DNA of 64,000 bases. It comes from Terriglobia bacterium. Lineage in GTDB: Bacteria > Acidobacteriota > Terriglobia > Bryobacterales > Bryobacteraceae. The stretch's first letter is position 1, and each line of letters begins with the position of its first letter. The notes under the pieces are model-generated. The model searched no databases and was not told the DNA's origin. It saw only the letters and a list, made by a program, of their open reading frames with translations. Below, piece by piece: positions 8,809 to 16,784 of the stretch. The stretch covers positions 1 to 64,000 of the forward strand of contig JAIQFI010000018.1 of NCBI GenBank assembly GCA_020073345.1, written 5' to 3'. Made by a program: the position numbers and the translations under genes.

Positions 8809-11118
8809 TTACTGCACAGCGATACCGACCCCCGAGCGACTTTCGGCTTGGCCCACCGTCACGGTCACACTCAGAATTCCGGGCGCCATGTATCCCGCCG
8901 GGACTCGCGCGTTGATCTGAAACAATCCCGGGTAGCCTGCGACCGATCCGGAAGAGAGCACCTCCGCCGAATAGCCTCCGATCCGCACAGCCACCGGCAA
9001 ACCGGAGATCCCTTCTCCGGTTCCATAAAGTGAAATCCACGATCCGCGGGAGATGGGATGTTCCGATGAGTTCAAGGTCCCGTCTTCGTTCATAGCCGCG
9101 GCCTGTCCCGAGCCGGTGGTGAAGAGCGCGGGCGCCGCATCGGAGACCGTGGCGGAGATGACTGCCACCGAGATACCCGGGGCCCTCACATCGATCTGGA
9201 CTTGGCCCATTCCCGCCGTTTCGACGGGAACCCGTACCAGGATGAGGGCATCGTCCATGGCCAGAATCGCAGCTCGATATCCCGCGAAGAACACCTCGGT
9301 GGCGCCTCCGGCGGCGCCGCGGATCTCCGCCAGCATCCCCGGCGCCAGCGGGCCGGGAAGCAGACTGGCTGCGTTCACCGCGTCCACAACCGTCACCGCT
9401 GGAACCCCAGTAACCGGTGCAATCGATACCGGTGTCAGCACCCGCACGCGATTGCCGTCCGGATCGGCGATGTACAGCGTTCCGCCCGGGCCTGTTGCGA
9501 CGTCCCACGGCGTTCCGATCGATGTGTCAACCGCAAGTGGCGTCACAAAGCCGGATGCATTGCTTGGTGAATTGACGCGCTGAATGCGCCCCAGCCCGGA
9601 ATCGGCTACGAAGACGTCTCCGCTTTCCGAAACCGCCAGACCGTTCGGGCTGACCCAGTGTCCGGCGCCCAGCTCCGTAGTCGCGCCGGAAAGTGTTCGC
9701 CGCCACACTCGGCCCGCGGCTACATCCGTGTAGTAGAGGTTCCCGTCCCGATCCACGGCAATTCCACCTGGCGTTTCGAGGCCGCCGAGAAGCGCCTCAA
9801 CTACGCCGGTCGCCGTCTCCCGGTAAACCCGCTGGGCGCCCGCATCGGCGATATACAGATTGCCCGCGGCATCGGCGGCCGTATCCACAGGAAAGAGGGT
9901 CTCCGTGACCGGGAGCATGTTTCCGCCAGGCACGAATTTGCGGACTCGATGATTGCCGGTATCAGCAACGTAGAGATGGCCCGTGGCGTCCAGGCTCACC
10001 GCGGACGGTGCGTTCAGCCGGGCCAGGGTCGCGGGACCACCGTCTCCCGTGTTGCCCTGCACGCCGGTTCCCGCGATGGTGGTGATGATTCCATCCGGCG
10101 TCACCCTGCGGATGCGATGGTTGCCGCGATCAGCGATGTAGATGTTTCCCAGCGGGTCGGCCGCGACTCCGGTGGGATGGTTGAGGCGGGAGTCCCGCGC
10201 ATCTCCGTGATCCCCGAAAGCCGTGCTGCCTCCGCCGGCGACGACCAACGCAGGGGCCGGCAGAACCCGCGTCACGAGTCCCCCGCCTGCCGCGTACAGG
10301 CTGCCGTCGGGTCCAAACGCGAGATCGCGAGCGCTCACCGGCAAGCTGGTCACAGGGCCTCCCGTGGGAGGAATCTTCACGATCTGCCCAGCCGGCGAGT
10401 CCGCGACATACAGCGCCCCGAGGGCGTCGAACGCCAGACCCGTGGGAGTGGTCGCGGCGACGACGGCGATCAGCACGCCCCGGTCGAACTTGCGGACCAG
10501 GTGGTTCCCGCTATCGGCGATGTACAACACTCCGGACCGATCCACGGCCAGCGCCGTGGGATAGTGCAGTCCGCTGGTAACGAACGGAACAAGGACGCCA
10601 TCCGGGCCGATCCTGTAGACTCGTTGGCCATCGAAATCCGAAATGTAGAGGTTCCCGGCGAAATCGGCCGCCACATTGCGTGGAGAAATCAGGGGAGCGG
10701 ACGCCACTGTCGCGATGGTGCCGTTCGGAGCCACGCGCCGCACGCGTGAGTTGCCCAAATCGGCGATGTAGAGGTTTCCGCGGTTGTCAAACGCCAAGCC
10801 GTAGGGCGAATTCAGCTGCGCGGCTGCCGCCGGTCCACCGTCTCCCGAGAATCCAGGCTGTCCAGTCCCCGCGATGGTGCTGATCACACCCGCGGGCGTG
10901 ACCTGCCGCACACGATTCCCCTGCGCTTCGGCAACGTACAGATTCCCGAAGGAATCCGTGGTTAACCCCTCTGCCTGGAACAGAAGCGCTTCGGTCGCCA
11001 GGCCGTGATCTCCTACCCAGTCGCTACCCGCGACAGTCGCAACCGTATAGACAGGCTGGCCGGTCATATCCGGCACGACGGCAATCGCAGCCAGCACCAG
11101 CGCGAAGAGTAGGCGCAT
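8809..11118 (-). CDS. Secreted NHL-repeat beta-propeller protein with Solibacter-type C-terminal domain
   Basis: 769 residues with a signal peptide (MRLLFALVLAAIAVVPDMTG). About ten NHL repeats cover residues 25-535, each with the recurring pattern GNLYIADxGNxRVRRV and the linker STIAGTGxxGxxGDGGPA, forming one or two beta-propellers. From about 545 to the end is the Ig-like domain typical of Solibacter secreted proteins (TIGR03437-like), recognised by VVDAVNAASLLPGPLAPGMLAEIRG and the terminal PGILSVTVTVGQAESRSGV. The role is not known; NHL propellers mostly mediate protein or carbohydrate binding. Divergent from the matrixin gene with 61 bases between. It is a strong lineage marker. Confidence 0.85.
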   Translation of the reverse strand: MRLLFALVLAAIAVVPDMTGQPVYTVATVAGSDWVGDHGLATEALLFQAEGLTTDSFGNLYVAEAQGNRVRQVTPAGVISTIAGTGQPGFSGDGGPAAAAQLNSPYGLAFDNRGNLYIADLGNSRVRRVAPNGTIATVASAPLISPRNVAADFAGNLYISDFDGQRVYRIGPDGVLVPFVTSGLHYPTALAVDRSGVLYIADSGNHLVRKFDRGVLIAVVAATTPTGLAFDALGALYVADSPAGQIVKIPPTGGPVTSLPVSARDLAFGPDGSLYAAGGGLVTRVLPAPALVVAGGGSTAFGDHGDARDSRLNHPTGVAADPLGNIYIADRGNHRIRRVTPDGIITTIAGTGVQGNTGDGGPATLARLNAPSAVSLDATGHLYVADTGNHRVRKFVPGGNMLPVTETLFPVDTAADAAGNLYIADAGAQRVYRETATGVVEALLGGLETPGGIAVDRDGNLYYTDVAAGRVWRRTLSGATTELGAGHWVSPNGLAVSESGDVFVADSGLGRIQRVNSPSNASGFVTPLAVDTSIGTPWDVATGPGGTLYIADPDGNRVRVLTPVSIAPVTGVPAVTVVDAVNAASLLPGPLAPGMLAEIRGAAGGATEVFFAGYRAAILAMDDALILVRVPVETAGMGQVQIDVRAPGISVAVISATVSDAAPALFTTGSGQAAAMNEDGTLNSSEHPISRGSWISLYGTGEGISGLPVAVRIGGYSAEVLSSGSVAGYPGLFQINARVPAGYMAPGILSVTVTVGQAESRSGVGIAVQ

Positions 11119-11179
11119 GGGAGTAAGTATTCAGTGCAGTCTGAGCCTGGATTTTCTCACCCCGTGACGATGGGAGAGC

Positions 11180-13189
11180 GTGAGAAAACTGCCGCGGTTG
11201 ATTTTCCTCTGCGCGCCGCTTTTGGCGCTGTCGCAGCCGGTGCTTCGGCTGAAAGTTCCGCCCGATCCCAACGTGCCGCCAGTGATACTGCCGGAACCCC
11301 CGGCTACCGTGCACGTGATCGTGCAATTCCAGGACCCCCCGTCGGCAGCAACGGTAATAGCGCTCGCGGGACGCGGCGCCACGACGGTTGCATTCGTACC
11401 CGACAACGCCGTGCTGGTGACCATGGATGCAACCGTTAGCCTGACGGGTCTGGGTGCCCTCTACGCAGCGCCCCTTAGTCCGTACCAAAAGATTAGCCCT
11501 CTGATTGCGAACGGGGACCCAGCCGTTGTTAGGGGATACTATCTGGTCGAATTTCACCACGATATAGATCCCAGCGCCGCGCGGCGGGTGATCTTGAATT
11601 TACCGCTGCTGGAGCTATTCGAAAATCCTGATTTGGCCAGCCGGCATCTGCTGGTGCACATTCCGGATCTTTCCCGCGAAGCGGAATCGCTTGCGAGCCT
11701 GGCGGCCCAGGACGCGGTAGCTTATATCTTCCCGGCGTCCAATGAATTGATCCAGGGCCAACCCGTGGCCTCCGACTTCCCTTTAGCGCCCGGTTTCCTG
11801 ATTGCCAGCGGTGAAGTGCTAGGCCAACTCGTCAGCACCTTTGGGGATGGTTGGGATGGTCCTGGCAGGAACGCCGCCACTCTCTTTTACTTCTTCAGCC
11901 AGCTGACGGCCCAACTGCCGGACCTCCCCGTCCAGGACGAAATCCTTCGCGCCCTGGCGGAATGGGCCAAGGTAGCCCAGATTACATGGTTGCCGGGAAC
12001 AAGCGCGACGGCCAACCGCACGGTCGATATCCGATTCGCGCAAGGGGATCACGGCGACGGCTTCCCCTTCGATGGGCCCGGAGGCGTTCTGGCCCACACG
12101 TTCTATCCGTCGCTGCCCGCTGCTGAGCCGCTCGCAGGCGACATGCATTTCGACGACGCGGAATCCTGGCACTTTGGCTCTAACTTCGACGTATTCAGTG
12201 TGGCGGTGCACGAGGCTGGACACGCGCTGGGATTGGGAAGCTCCGACAATCCTGATTCCGTGATGTATCCCTATTACCGACTGAGGACTGGGCTTTCAGA
12301 AGACGATAAGACCGGCATATTATCGCTCTACGCCGCGCAACCCGGTGTGGCGCCGGAACCGCTCGCGCTTACCGTCGACCCTCCTCCGGCCACGACCACG
12401 TCCGCGACGGTGTCGCTCTCGGGAACCGTAACGGGGGGCAGCGGCTCGCCCGTAGTGACGTGGAGTTCGAGCACGGGAGCATCCGGCACAGCTTCGGTGA
12501 GCGGCACGAACTGGGCTGCAGCAAGTATTCCGCTCGCCGCCGGGTTCAACAGCATCACGGTAACGGCCACCGACGCGACCGGAAGCGTCTCCAGCGCCGT
12601 AAGCGTGACCCGGCAGATCATCACTCCGCCGCCCCTTGCCTTGACTGTTAACGCTCCTCCTGCCACGACCACCGCCGCAACGGTATCGCTCTCGGGAACG
12701 GTAACCGGAGGCAGCGGCGCGCCCGTCGTTACGTGGTCCTCGAGTACGGGGGCATCGGGCATCGCTTCGGTTAGCGGCACGAACTGGACCGCCTTGAACA
12801 TTCCTCTGGCGGCGGGTTTCAACAGCATCACGGTGACGGCCACCGATGCTACCGCCAGCGCCTCCCGGGTCGTCAGCACCACGAGGATGGTCAGTCCGCC
12901 GCCCGTGGGCACGGACACCACCGGGCCCACGTTGACGATCACCTACCCGTCGGCCACCTCGCTGGCCACAGCGCTTTCCTCTTTGACGTTCCGCGGCACC
13001 GCATCGGACCGGTCGGGAGTCGCCAGCGTAACCTGGTCGACCAATACCGGCGGTGCCGGAACGGCCTCAGGCACTGCGCAGTGGAGCGTTGCGATCCCGC
13101 TGCTGGTGGGGTTCAATCAGGTGATCGTCCGCGCGACCGATACCGCCGGCAACGTGAGCTGGCGAAGCGTGGTGGTAACTCGCAGGTAG
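11180..13189 (+). CDS. Matrixin-like (M10) secreted metalloprotease with Ig-type repeats
   Basis: 669 residues: signal peptide (about 1-19), a long N-terminal region (about 20-270), an M10-type catalytic domain (about 275-385) and three C-terminal Ig-like modules (about 394-484, 485-575, 585-669). The zinc motif is HEAGHALGLGSSD with His344, Glu345 and His348; residue 354, which should be the third zinc His, is Ser. The Met-turn SVMYPYY and the usual LSEDDKTGILSLY ending of the catalytic domain follow. So either Asp356 substitutes or the enzyme is inactive. Start is GTG at 11180 with GGGAGAG upstream. The first two Ig modules are near-identical DNA repeats of 273 bases. The likely place is outside the cell; the substrate is unknown. 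Confidence 0.8.
   Translation: MRKLPRLIFLCAPLLALSQPVLRLKVPPDPNVPPVILPEPPATVHVIVQFQDPPSAATVIALAGRGATTVAFVPDNAVLVTMDATVSLTGLGALYAAPLSPYQKISPLIANGDPAVVRGYYLVEFHHDIDPSAARRVILNLPLLELFENPDLASRHLLVHIPDLSREAESLASLAAQDAVAYIFPASNELIQGQPVASDFPLAPGFLIASGEVLGQLVSTFGDGWDGPGRNAATLFYFFSQLTAQLPDLPVQDEILRALAEWAKVAQITWLPGTSATANRTVDIRFAQGDHGDGFPFDGPGGVLAHTFYPSLPAAEPLAGDMHFDDAESWHFGSNFDVFSVAVHEAGHALGLGSSDNPDSVMYPYYRLRTGLSEDDKTGILSLYAAQPGVAPEPLALTVDPPPATTTSATVSLSGTVTGGSGSPVVTWSSSTGASGTASVSGTNWAAASIPLAAGFNSITVTATDATGSVSSAVSVTRQIITPPPLALTVNAPPATTTAATVSLSGTVTGGSGAPVVTWSSSTGASGIASVSGTNWTALNIPLAAGFNSITVTATDATASASRVVSTTRMVSPPPVGTDTTGPTLTITYPSATSLATALSSLTFRGTASDRSGVASVTWSTNTGGAGTASGTAQWSVAIPLLVGFNQVIVRATDTAGNVSWRSVVVTRR
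12359..12631 (+). repeat. Tandem Ig-module repeat, unit 1
   Basis: 91-codon in-frame repeat unit in the protease gene, starting at the PLALTV motif and including TVSLSGTVTGGSGSPVVTW and AAGFNSITVTATDAT. The next unit follows without a gap. Confidence 0.8.
12632..12904 (+). repeat. Tandem Ig-module repeat, unit 2
   Basis: Second 273-base unit, nearly the same protein as unit 1 with mostly synonymous differences, indicating a duplication that has been kept in frame. A third, diverged module follows to the end of the gene. Confidence 0.8.
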
Positions 13190-13195
13190 CGACCG

Positions 13196-13579
13196 CTATC
13201 GGCCTTCCAGAATCACCATCGCCAGTGCCTGCTCGGCGGTGTGAGTAATCGACAGGGCGACGTTGACCGCTCCGAGCTTTTCAGCGATCTCCGCCGCCCG
13301 GCGATGGAACTGGAGCGTGGGACGGCCCGAGGGGAGATTTACCACCTCCAGATCCTGCCAGCCCAGCCCGCCGTGCCAACCCGTTCCGAGCGCCTTCATC
13401 CCCGCTTCCTTAGCGGCGAAGCGCGCCGCGTAGCGCTCGTAGGGGTTCGCTTTCCGCTCGGCGTAGGCGATTTCCCGAGTTGTGAATACACGCTCCACCA
13501 AACGGCGTCCGTGCGACGACGTAATGGCCTTCTTGATCCGGTCGACCTCGCACAGGTCGACGCCCGTGCCCACGATCAC
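13196..13579 (-). CDS. acpS: Holo-[acyl-carrier-protein] synthase
   Basis: Transfers 4'-phosphopantetheine from CoA to acyl carrier protein in the cytoplasm. 127 residues from the GTG at 13579 (VIVGTGVDLCEVDRI), chosen because GGGAGA lies just upstream on the minus strand and this matches the family N-terminus; an ATG at 13627 would add 16 unlikely residues. The Mg-binding Asp is in GVDLCEVDR and the second acidic motif is RFAAKEAGMKALGTG; the C-terminus SITHTAEQALAMV is typical. It converges on the protease gene with 6 bases between, and is divergent from cbiM. Confidence 0.92.
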   Translation of the reverse strand: MIVGTGVDLCEVDRIKKAITSSHGRRLVERVFTTREIAYAERKANPYERYAARFAAKEAGMKALGTGWHGGLGWQDLEVVNLPSGRPTLQFHRRAAEIAEKLGAVNVALSITHTAEQALAMVILEGR

Positions 13580-13699
13580 ATCTTCTCCCGCATGTGTTCG
13601 ATTGTAAGCCACGACATTATGCAACAACGTGGTGACACCGATTCGGCAATCGTGTTACCAATGAATGAAAGAGCGCGCGGCATTGTCGTAACTTCCTCC

Positions 13700-14545
13700 A
13701 TGCATATCCCCGATGGATTCCTGAGCACCCCGGTATGGGCCACCTTGGACGTGGTCAGCGCCCCCGCGGTAGCCTGGGTGGCTCGCCGCGCCCAGCGCGA
13801 TACCCAGGATCACCGCATCCCTCTGCTGGGTGTAATGGGGGCGTTCGTCTTCGCGGCCCAGATGATTAACTTTCCCGTGGGTCCGGGTACCAGCGGACAC
13901 CTGGTCGGCGGCGCCCTGCTGGCAGTCGTGCTCGGACCGGCCGCGGCTTCCCTGGTGCTGACCGCCATTCTGATTCTCCAGGCGCTGATCTTTCAGGATG
14001 GAGGCGTGCTGGCGCTCGGCGCGAATGTGTTCAACATGGCTCTGGCCGGAGTCGTTGCCGCATACCTTCCTTACCGCTTATGGGCCGACGGTTCTCGTTC
14101 CCGGGCGATTTTCGCCGCCGGCGCGTTCAGCGTGATGACCAGCGCATGTCTGGCGCTCGGCCAGCTCCTGATGTCGGGCGTGCCGATGCCGGGCGGCGTG
14201 CTGTGGGCATCTTTAGGACTCTTCCTGGTGAGCGCGCTGATGGAAGGCGCGATCACCGTCGCCGCAGTGCGCGCGATCGAGCGGCTGAATCCCGAGTGGG
14301 TCGCCGGTCCCCGGCCGGCTTCTTCGCGGACCCTGGCAGCTGTTGGCTTCGCCGCGCTCCTGCTGGTGGTGATTGGTACGCTGGTCGCCTCGGCCGCACC
14401 CGACGGAATCCAGCGTTTGACAGGACAAGGGATCGACTCGGCCGCGTGGTCCGAGCGGACAATAGGCGGAGTCGGAGGCCTGGCTCTGATCTTTGTCGCG
14501 TGTTACTTGGGCGGGAAACTGATTTCGCGCCGGCGGAGCGCCTGA
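13700..14545 (+). CDS. cbiM: Cobalt/nickel ECF transporter substrate-binding subunit (CbiM with PDGLE domain)
   Basis: Integral membrane S component of a Co2+ or Ni2+ ECF importer, 281 residues. Start at ATG 13700 gives MHIPDGFLS, and in this family the N-terminal Met and His2 are metal ligands, so longer starts (for example ATG 13661) would destroy the site. Six or seven spans; conserved FPVGPGTSGHLVGG and GGVLALGANVFNMA. The last 70 residues, with APDGIQRL and a final span, form a PDGLE domain, taking the place of a separate CbiN/NikN. Followed by cbiQ after 2 bases and cbiO. No cobalamin riboswitch or clear NikR palindrome is seen in the 120 bases upstream. Metal preference cannot be read from sequence. 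Confidence 0.92.
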   Translation: MHIPDGFLSTPVWATLDVVSAPAVAWVARRAQRDTQDHRIPLLGVMGAFVFAAQMINFPVGPGTSGHLVGGALLAVVLGPAAASLVLTAILILQALIFQDGGVLALGANVFNMALAGVVAAYLPYRLWADGSRSRAIFAAGAFSVMTSACLALGQLLMSGVPMPGGVLWASLGLFLVSALMEGAITVAAVRAIERLNPEWVAGPRPASSRTLAAVGFAALLLVVIGTLVASAAPDGIQRLTGQGIDSAAWSERTIGGVGGLALIFVACYLGGKLISRRRSA

Positions 14546-14547
14546 GC

Positions 14548-15249
14548 GTGCATCATCTGGTAGTCGACCGCTGGAGCCGCGGGTCGAGCCCTTTGCATCA
14601 GCGCGATCCTCGCGCCAAGCTGGCCGCGCTGCTGGTGTTCCTGATCGCGCTCTCGACCACTCCGCCGTCGGCGCAAGCGGCCTTCGCCGGCTACGGGGTT
14701 CTGATGGTCATCGCTGCGAACCGCGCTCGACTTCCCATTCTTGGACTCGCCGGCCGCGCCGCGCTGATTCTGCCGTTCTCGGCCACCTTCGCGCTGCTCA
14801 CCTGGTGGTCGGGCGATTCCCTGCGTGCTCTTGCACTCGCCGAAAAAAGTTTCCTCTCCGGAATGGCCGCGTTGCTGCTGGTGGGAACTACGCCGCTCAC
14901 CGGCTGGACCGCCGCACTCTAAAGCTGGCGTGTCCCGCGGATGCTGATTCTAGTGATTCAATTCGTGTACCACTATCTGTTCGTCATCGCCGAACAGGCG
15001 CAGCGCATGCGATGGGCTGCCCTGTGCCGGAAGGGATCGCAGTCCGGATCATTCCGGTTGGCCGCGGGATTGGTAGGCGTGCTTTTCGCGCGCAGTTGGC
15101 AGCGTGCCGACGGCATCTATCACGCCATGCTCGCGCGCGGATTCCGCGGACGCTTCGTGCCGGCCCCTCCCGCGCCCGTGCGCGCCCCCGACGCATTGTT
15201 TTTCTCGACGTGTCTGGCCGGGTGTCTCGCCATCCGCATACTATTGTGA
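14548..15249 (+). pseudogene. cbiQ: ECF transporter transmembrane subunit CbiQ, interrupted by in-frame TAA
   Basis: The T component that couples CbiM to CbiO. Reading from the GTG at 14548 gives VHHLVVDRWSRGSSPLHQRDPR and four or so membrane segments up to TTPLTGWTAAL, then a TAA at 14920-14922, after which the same frame continues SWRVPRMLILVIQFVYHYLF and then QAQRMR, the rest of a normal CbiQ. No base is gained or lost: a single codon is a stop where homologues have a residue before the conserved RVPR helix. Total 233 positions, the usual length. Options are a true nonsense mutation, a base-calling error, or read-through. Two fragments could also be made separately (the second has an ATG at 14941). 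CbiM and CbiO are intact, so the loss would be recent. Confidence 0.85.
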
Positions 15250-15938
15250 GTCGAGCTATACAGATCCAGGGGCTGCGCTACCGGTATCCGGACGGTACCC
15301 AGGCACTCAATGGCATCGACTTTCATCTCGACGCGGGAGAATCCGTGGCGCTGTTCGGCGCCAACGGTTCCGGCAAGACGACCTTCGTCCTGCACCTGAA
15401 CGGACTGCTGCGAGGCCAGGGTGCCATCGAAATCTGCGGCCTGCCGCTAACGGACGAAACGCTGGAGCAGATCCGCTCCAAGGTCGGCGTGGTGTTTCAA
15501 GATTCCGACGAGCAGCTCTTCATGCCCACAGTGCTGGAAGACGTGGCGTTCGGCCCGCTCAATCTGGGCTTGTCGCCTACCGATGCGCTCACCCGCGCGC
15601 GAACGGTCCTGAAGCGTGTCGGTATGGCGCATGCGCTCGAACGCGCTCCTTACCATCTGAGCGCGGGCGAGAAAAAACGGGTGGCGATCGCCGGCGTCCT
15701 GGCGATGGACCCTGAAATCCTGGTGCTCGACGAGCCAACCACCTTCCTCGACCCGCCCACGCGCCGCGATCTTCTCGTGTTGCTTCGCAGCCTGCCGCAG
15801 GCGAAAGTCGTGGTGACGCACGATGCCAATCTCGCGAGGGCCCTCGCCACACGCGCGGTGTTCTTCGATCAGGGACGAATCGCCGGAGAGGGCGACGTGA
15901 TGGAAATTATCCAGCGTTTCCACTGGGAGTATTCGTGA
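15246..15938 (+). CDS. cbiO: Cobalt/nickel ECF transporter ATPase
   Basis: ABC-type ATPase of the metal ECF importer, 230 residues, cytoplasmic. Starts at GTG 15246, overlapping the cbiQ stop (GTGA). Walker A is GANGSGKTT near residue 38, the Q-loop VVFQDSDEQLF has the extra acidic residues typical of CbiO, the signature is LSAGEKKRVAIAG and Walker B EILVLDEPT, with the switch His in VVTHD. It converges with dtd after 7 bases. Works with the CbiM and CbiQ products, so activity depends on whether the interrupted cbiQ is functional. Confidence 0.93.
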   Translation: MSRAIQIQGLRYRYPDGTQALNGIDFHLDAGESVALFGANGSGKTTFVLHLNGLLRGQGAIEICGLPLTDETLEQIRSKVGVVFQDSDEQLFMPTVLEDVAFGPLNLGLSPTDALTRARTVLKRVGMAHALERAPYHLSAGEKKRVAIAGVLAMDPEILVLDEPTTFLDPPTRRDLLVLLRSLPQAKVVVTHDANLARALATRAVFFDQGRIAGEGDVMEIIQRFHWEYS

Positions 15939-15945
15939 GGAACCT

Positions 15946-16398
15946 TCAGCCAGGGGGCGACGCGCTTTCGACAATCAGCGTCACCGGCCCATCGTTCACC
16001 AGTGTCACGGCCATGTGCGCCTGGAACACTCCCGTCTCCACTCGCGCTCCCAACCGCCGCGCAGCCTCGACGAAATGTTCGTACAACTGCCTGGCCTGAT
16101 CGGCTGGCGCTGCGTCATCGAAACTGGGTCGCCGGCCCTTACGGCAGTCGCCGTAGAGGGTGAACTGCGAGACCGCCAGCATCGCCCCGCCCCTCTCCAG
16201 CAGGCTGCGATTCATCTTCCCGGCGGCGTCGTTAAAGATTCGCAGGTGCACGACTTTGCCTGCGAGGAATTCCGCGCTTTCCGGAGTGTCCGTACGGGAA
16301 ACCCCCAGCAACACCAGCACGCCCGGGCCGATTTCGCCCCGAACGGCCCCCTCCACTTCAACCTTCGCGTACGTCACACGTTGGATCACAGCGCGCAT
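15946..16398 (-). CDS. dtd: D-aminoacyl-tRNA deacylase
   Basis: 150-residue proofreading enzyme that hydrolyses D-aminoacyl-tRNA and glycyl-tRNA(Ala). Starts [17 protein letters not shown], the standard N-terminus. The two active-site motifs are present: SQFTLYGD (near 78-85) and the cross-subunit Gly-cisPro loop in NDGPVT (near 135-140). Single gene, convergent with cbiO and divergent from the small repeat protein, with a perfect TAGGGT/ACCCTA hairpin between the two starts. Confidence 0.95.
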   Translation of the reverse strand: MRAVIQRVTYAKVEVEGAVRGEIGPGVLVLLGVSRTDTPESAEFLAGKVVHLRIFNDAAGKMNRSLLERGGAMLAVSQFTLYGDCRKGRRPSFDDAAPADQARQLYEHFVEAARRLGARVETGVFQAHMAVTLVNDGPVTLIVESASPPG

Positions 16399-16421
16399 AC
16401 CGGAGAGTGTACCCCTCGAAC

Positions 16422-16437
16422 TAGGGTAGAAACCCTA
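16422..16437. promoter_or_regulatory. Short perfect hairpin in divergent gap
   Basis: TAGGGT (16422-16427), four-base loop, ACCCTA (16432-16437), between the dtd start and the start of the small protein at 16492. Too short for a confident terminator; the position in a divergent promoter region suggests an operator half-site pair. Confidence 0.35.
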
Positions 16438-16491
16438 TCGCAGGCTTTGCCGGTTCACCACATAATAGATGCGGTAGTACCCGCGCCTATC

Positions 16492-16779
16492 ATGATCTAC
16501 ACCAGACTGCGAAAGAAACAGCAACAGCCGGGCGGCTTCTTCCACCTGGAGGAAGAAAAGAGCAAAACCCGCGTCTTCGGTTATGGACACGGCGATCACA
16601 TCAAGCTCAAGGACGAGTACGGGAACGTCTGGCTAGGCTCCGCCATCCGCAATCCGGACAATTCCATTGTGTATCGGTTCCGCGATCCCAAAGGCAATGG
16701 CCTGAAGGGCATTTCGAGCGGGGGAACCGTCACCCTGCGCGACGACCGCGGCAACACCTGGAAGGGCTTCATAGATTAG
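16492..16779 (+). CDS. Small three-repeat hypothetical protein
   Basis: 95 residues from ATG 16492. No signal peptide or membrane span. The body is made of three short repeats with the pattern (K/R)D-x-x-G-N-x-x-x-G: LKDEYGNVWLG, FRDPKGNGLKG and LRDDRGNTWKG, each followed by a strand-like stretch. The N-terminus is basic (YTRLRKKQQQ). I do not recognise a family; the pattern suggests a small beta-rich fold. Convergent with mutS2, ending 5 bases from it. The coding case rests on the repeat conservation and the compact spacing. Confidence 0.55.
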   Translation: MIYTRLRKKQQQPGGFFHLEEEKSKTRVFGYGHGDHIKLKDEYGNVWLGSAIRNPDNSIVYRFRDPKGNGLKGISSGGTVTLRDDRGNTWKGFID

Positions 16780-16784
16780 GCCGG

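Noticed and set aside
9658-10749. A 363-codon plus-strand frame inside the NHL gene
   Set aside because: Antisense to the NHL repeats; low-complexity Arg/Gly/His translation without motifs.
12359-12904. Mobile or CRISPR-like repeat
   Set aside because: The 273-base repeat is in frame within a coding region and encodes Ig-like modules, so it is protein-domain duplication.
13580-13699. Cobalamin riboswitch or NikR site upstream of cbiM
   Set aside because: No conserved riboswitch core or clear NikR palindrome in the 120 bases.
14080-14547. 5' extension of the cbiQ frame into cbiM
   Set aside because: Overlaps cbiM in another frame; CbiQ similarity begins only at the GTG at 14548.
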